From Paracoccaceae bacterium (GTDB lineage: Bacteria > Pseudomonadota > Alphaproteobacteria > Rhodobacterales > Rhodobacteraceae): DNA of 53,424 bases. The notes beneath the pieces are model-generated. The model made no database searches and was not told the origin of the DNA. It saw only the letters and a program-made list of their open reading frames with translations. Position numbers and translations under genes: made by a program. Shown in pieces: positions 50,843 to 53,424 of the stretch; position 1 is the stretch's first letter, and every line of letters begins with the position of its first letter. The stretch spans positions 1-53,424 of the forward strand of contig JABSSB010000002.1 in the NCBI GenBank assembly GCA_013214715.1. Direction: 5' to 3'.

Positions 50843-52090
50843 ATGACCCAACGCAGAACGCTTTTGAAATCCGCCACGGCCGTGCTGGCCCTGGCTGTGG
50901 CCAGCCCGGCCTTTGCGCAATCGACCGACGCGACCCGCGTCGTGGCAAGTTTTTCGATCCTGGGTGACATGGTCGAACGCATTGGAGGCGAGCATGTGGC
51001 CGTGACGACTTTGGTCGGACGCAATGGCGATGCGCATGTCTACCAACCGACACCGGCCGCCGCCAAGAACGTGAGCGAGGCCGACATTCTGATCGTGAAC
51101 GGTCTGGAATTCGAAGGCTGGCTGGACCGTCTGGCCGAAGCAGCGTCGTTTGATGGCGAAATGATTGTCGCGACCAGCGGGATCGACCCGATCCCCTACG
51201 GTGAAGACGATGATCATGATGATCATGATGATCATGATGATCATGGCCATGACGATCATGCAGATCATGATGATCACGACCATGAGCATGAAGACCATGC
51301 GGACAAGGATCACGATCACGCGCATGATGATCACGGTGACGAAGACCACGCCGATGCGGGCCACGATGATGACCATGATCATGGCCACGAAGATCATGCG
51401 GATGCCGAGCACGACCATGATCACGGTCATGAGGATCACGCAGACGCCAAGCACGACCACGGTCACGGTCATGGTCATGAGGATCACGCAGACGCCGAGG
51501 CGGACCATGATCACGATCATGAAGAGCATGCGCATGACGATCACCACGGTCATGACCACGGCGCATTTGATCCGCACGCTTGGCAAAGCCTGACCTTGGC
51601 GGTGACCTATGTCGACAACATCACCGCCGCACTTGCGCAGGCCGACCCGGCCAATGCGGGCGACTTCTATGCAAACCGTGCAACTTATGTTGCTGAAATC
51701 GAAGCATTGGATGCCGAGATCAAAGCGATGATGGCGGCTTTGCCCGAAGACAAGCGCACGGTTGTAACCTCGCATGATGCGTTCCAGTATTTCGGTCGCG
51801 ATTACGGGCTTACATTCCTTGCGCCGCAGGGGTTGAGCACGGAGTCCGAAGCCTCTGCTAAGGATGTTGCGGCATTGATCGAGCAGATGCGCGAAGAAGG
51901 TATCTCTGCCGCTTTTGTCGAGAACATCACCGATCCGCGTTTGCTGACGCAAATCGCGAATGAAAGTGGTGCGACCATTGGCGGATCGCTCTTTCCGGGT
52001 GCCTTGTCAGAAGAGGACGGTCCGGCGCCGACCTATCTGGACATGATGCGCCATAATGCAATGACGATCGCGGGGGCTTTGGGCTCTTGA
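50843..52090 (+). CDS. aztC: Zinc ABC transporter substrate-binding protein with giant His/Asp loop
   Basis: A 415-residue cluster A-I metal-binding protein with a signal peptide (TLLKSATAVLALAVASPAFAQ). Ligand positions expected in this class are seen: His in GDAHVYQP, His in GAFDPHAWQ, His in VVTSHDAFQYF and Asp in VENITDPRL. Between the first and second is a loop of about 120 residues (51203-51565) of almost only His, Asp, Glu, Gly and Ala, with about 40 His, far longer than in most ZnuA proteins. ATG 50843 lies 11 bases after the permease stop with AAGGAC before it. The loop probably collects Zn in the periplasm. AztC versus ZnuA is a close call; the core reads like AztC. Confidence 0.88.
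   Translation: MTQRRTLLKSATAVLALAVASPAFAQSTDATRVVASFSILGDMVERIGGEHVAVTTLVGRNGDAHVYQPTPAAAKNVSEADILIVNGLEFEGWLDRLAEAASFDGEMIVATSGIDPIPYGEDDDHDDHDDHDDHGHDDHADHDDHDHEHEDHADKDHDHAHDDHGDEDHADAGHDDDHDHGHEDHADAEHDHDHGHEDHADAKHDHGHGHGHEDHADAEADHDHDHEEHAHDDHHGHDHGAFDPHAWQSLTLAVTYVDNITAALAQADPANAGDFYANRATYVAEIEALDAEIKAMMAALPEDKRTVVTSHDAFQYFGRDYGLTFLAPQGLSTESEASAKDVAALIEQMREEGISAAFVENITDPRLLTQIANESGATIGGSLFPGALSEEDGPAPTYLDMMRHNAMTIAGALGS
51203..51565 (+). repeat. His/Asp-coding degenerate repeat array within aztC
   Basis: Roughly 360 bases of imperfect repeats. The first part has a GATGATCAT 9-base unit (D-D-H) repeated four times. The later part has a longer unit coding G-H-E-D-H-A-D-A-(E/K) three times, separated by H-D-H or H-G-H steps. 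The reading frame is kept throughout, so it is a protein-coding expansion. Confidence 0.92.
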
Positions 52091-52098
52091 TCCAACAA

Positions 52099-52124
52099 TC
52101 GCCCTGCCGCCATTGGCAGGGCGA
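52099..52124. terminator. Perfect 10-bp hairpin after the zinc ABC operon
   Basis: TCGCCCTGCC (52099-52108) and GGCAGGGCGA (52115-52124) with a six-base loop GCCATT, eight bases after the aztC stop. No T-run follows on either strand, so it may be a factor-assisted terminator or an mRNA 3' end stabiliser. It separates aztC from the DUF3299-NicO gene. Confidence 0.65.
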
Positions 52125-52176
52125 CCGATCCGCAGATGGGCTTGACGCGATCTGTCAGAGTGGCAGGGTGCAGGAC

Positions 52177-53424
52177 ATGTTTGAAAGGCTCACCCTATTG
52201 GCCCGATCAAATCCGCTGAGACTTCTGTGCCTGATGTGGTTTGGGTTGGTCTGGGCGCTATCGCCGGTTCAGGCCCAGCAACCCGAGGTGGTGAACTGGG
52301 ATGCCCTGACGATTTCAGCCTCGGATGCGGAAACGACGCAGAGCCTGATTCCGAGGTTGCAGGATCGGTATGATCCGGATCTGCTAAAGGAATTTGACCT
52401 CTCAGTCTGGGAAGATCTGCCCTTGGCCGAGCCTTTGCTTGGCCGCGATGTGGCGATTGATGGCTATGTTCTGCCGCTGGTGTCCGAAGGCGCGCGCGTG
52501 ACCGAATTCCTGCTGGTTCCTTGGATAGGTGCCTGCATTCATGCGCCGACGCCAGCGCCGAACCAGATGGTGCACGTGTCTTATCCGGATGGGCTGAGGC
52601 TGGACAAACCCTATGACCCGATGCGCATCCGTGGCGTTTTGCAGAGCCAGCCGGATTACCATCCCTTGTTTCTGGTTGATGGCAGCCGTGCTGTGCCAGC
52701 GGCCTATGTTTTGGAGAATGCAGCAGTCTTTGGAACGCCCGGGGTGATTTCGGCTGCCTCGGCAGCTGATGTGCCGCTTTTGGCTCGTGCTCAGATCTGG
52801 GTGAATGATCTGTTTCTCACAGCAATGTCCGGCCTGTCCGGGGACGGTCTGTCCAATGCGTTGCTTTTCGCATTACTGGTGTCGTTTGGCTATGGGGCGC
52901 TGCATACATTCGGGCCGGGCCATGGGAAATCGGTTGTCGTTTCCTATTTCGTCGGGACAGGCGGCAGCCTTGGGCGCGGGGTGACAATGGGCATTCGTAT
53001 TGCCGTGATCCATGTGCTGTCGGCTGTGATCGTTGTCTGGCTACTGGATTTCGCGGTGCGGCAGGCCACTGGCAGCGCGCCTTCGGATTACCGGGCCATC
53101 CGTCTCGGAAGCTATGCGCTGATCTGTGCAATCGGATCCGTCATGCTGTTTCAGGCTGTGCAGGCTCTGCTGTCATATCGCCGGGCGTCCGACCATGATC
53201 ATAACCATCACCATGACCATCACCATGACCATCACCATGATCATCACCACAGCGGTTGCGCAGCCTGCGAGGCGGCCGCCTCCACGAAAGGCGGCGGATG
53301 GATCGCTCTGTCTGTCGGGATCGTGCCTTGCACAGGGGCCCTGCTGGTCATGCTGTTCGGGCTCGCCAATGATCTGATCTGGCCTGCGATTCTCATGGTG
53401 GCCTTTATTTCACTGGGCATGGCC
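52177..53424 (+). CDS. DUF3299-NicO/RcnA-type metal transporter fusion (3' end beyond window)
   Basis: A continuous frame of 416 codons to the window edge. Residues 1-37 look like a signal peptide. About 40-190 is a DUF3299-type domain with WEDLPLAEPLLGRDVAIDGY, FLLVPWIGACIHAPTP and NQMVHV, a fold usually found as a small secreted protein. From about 210 it becomes a NicO/RcnA-type membrane transporter: GALHTFGPGHGKSVVVSYF (the H-x-x-x-P-G-H-G-K motif), a His-rich cytoplasmic-type loop (about 339-359, mostly H and D), a CAAC pair, and GIVPCTGALLVMLFG. Such transporters move Ni, Co or possibly Zn. It lies 86 bases after aztC, beyond a hairpin. The metal and direction are unknown. Confidence 0.85.
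   Translation, partial: MFERLTLLARSNPLRLLCLMWFGLVWALSPVQAQQPEVVNWDALTISASDAETTQSLIPRLQDRYDPDLLKEFDLSVWEDLPLAEPLLGRDVAIDGYVLPLVSEGARVTEFLLVPWIGACIHAPTPAPNQMVHVSYPDGLRLDKPYDPMRIRGVLQSQPDYHPLFLVDGSRAVPAAYVLENAAVFGTPGVISAASAADVPLLARAQIWVNDLFLTAMSGLSGDGLSNALLFALLVSFGYGALHTFGPGHGKSVVVSYFVGTGGSLGRGVTMGIRIAVIHVLSAVIVVWLLDFAVRQATGSAPSDYRAIRLGSYALICAIGSVMLFQAVQALLSYRRASDHDHNHHHDHHHDHHHDHHHSGCAACEAAASTKGGGWIALSVGIVPCTGALLVMLFGLANDLIWPAILMVAFISLGMA

Noticed and set aside
51203..51565. CRISPR-like or satellite array
   Set aside because: Repeats are short, keep one reading frame, have no unique spacers and encode the His/Asp loop of the zinc-binding protein.
50005..51566. Minus-strand open frames antisense to aztB and aztC
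   Set aside because: They mirror the permease and the His loop and give Arg/His-rich nonsense.

Overview
The window (about 53 kb, GC-rich, dense genes with short gaps and many ATGA stop/start overlaps) looks like a chromosomal segment of an alphaproteobacterium, most likely a Rhodobacterales/Roseobacter-group species. This rests on gene content and order: a ureDAB-x-ureC-DUF1127-ureE urease operon, a napFDA(GH)BC operon, a saccharopine-type lysine locus, Azt/Znu zinc genes behind zur, and recurrent GGGAGG ribosome sites. It is inferred from protein resemblance by eye, with no database search. I saw no tRNA, rRNA, CRISPR array, IS element or phage gene.

Layout. 1-4.6 kb (minus): urease operon, running off the left edge inside ureE. 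4.9-12.0 kb (plus): a six-gene acyl-CoA degradation operon resembling the pimeloyl-CoA (pim) type. 12.2-18.3 kb (plus): periplasmic nitrate reductase operon, in which napG and napH are one in-frame chimeric gene, ending in an unrecognised 88-aa membrane protein. 18.3-22.6 kb: two saccharopine dehydrogenase-type genes around a VOC protein, then a glutathione transferase and a histidine phosphatase. 22.7-28.4 kb (plus): a lone NAD-type formate dehydrogenase alpha subunit, an internally shortened HNH protein, an M20 amidohydrolase and a HAD phosphatase. 28.4-34.2 kb: a frameshifted PanB-like pseudogene, a fasciclin-domain secreted protein with a clear terminator, a two-component pair, and a multiply broken CocE/NonD hydrolase. 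34.3-43.1 kb (plus): a branched-chain-amino-acid-type ABC transporter interleaved with two CoA ligases and an 86-aa membrane protein. 43.2-44.9 kb: an orphan iron-type ABC permease.

44.9-53.4 kb is a zinc-homeostasis island. It holds a 55-aa metallothionein behind an SmtB/ArsR repressor (minus), two CobW/ZigA GTPases around a DUF1826 gene, and zur. After zur come a 43-aa membrane peptide coupled by ATGA at both ends, the three zinc ABC genes (the binding protein has a loop of about 120 residues with about 40 His), and a protein joining a DUF3299 domain to a NicO/RcnA-type metal transporter, cut by the right edge. Two near-identical 15-bp palindromic sites, before cobW1 and before zur, fit Zur boxes. 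The region can be read as import (AztABC), allocation (CobW), buffering (metallothionein) and a possible second metal transporter (DUF3299-NicO), under Zur for scarcity and SmtB for excess.

The strongest candidates for something undescribed are the NapG-NapH chimera, which deletes one membrane helix yet keeps a sensible topology, the coupled 43-aa peptide between zur and the zinc ATPase, and the DUF3299-NicO fusion. The 25.5-34.2 kb stretch carries several disrupted genes; whether these are real decay or assembly errors cannot be told from sequence alone.
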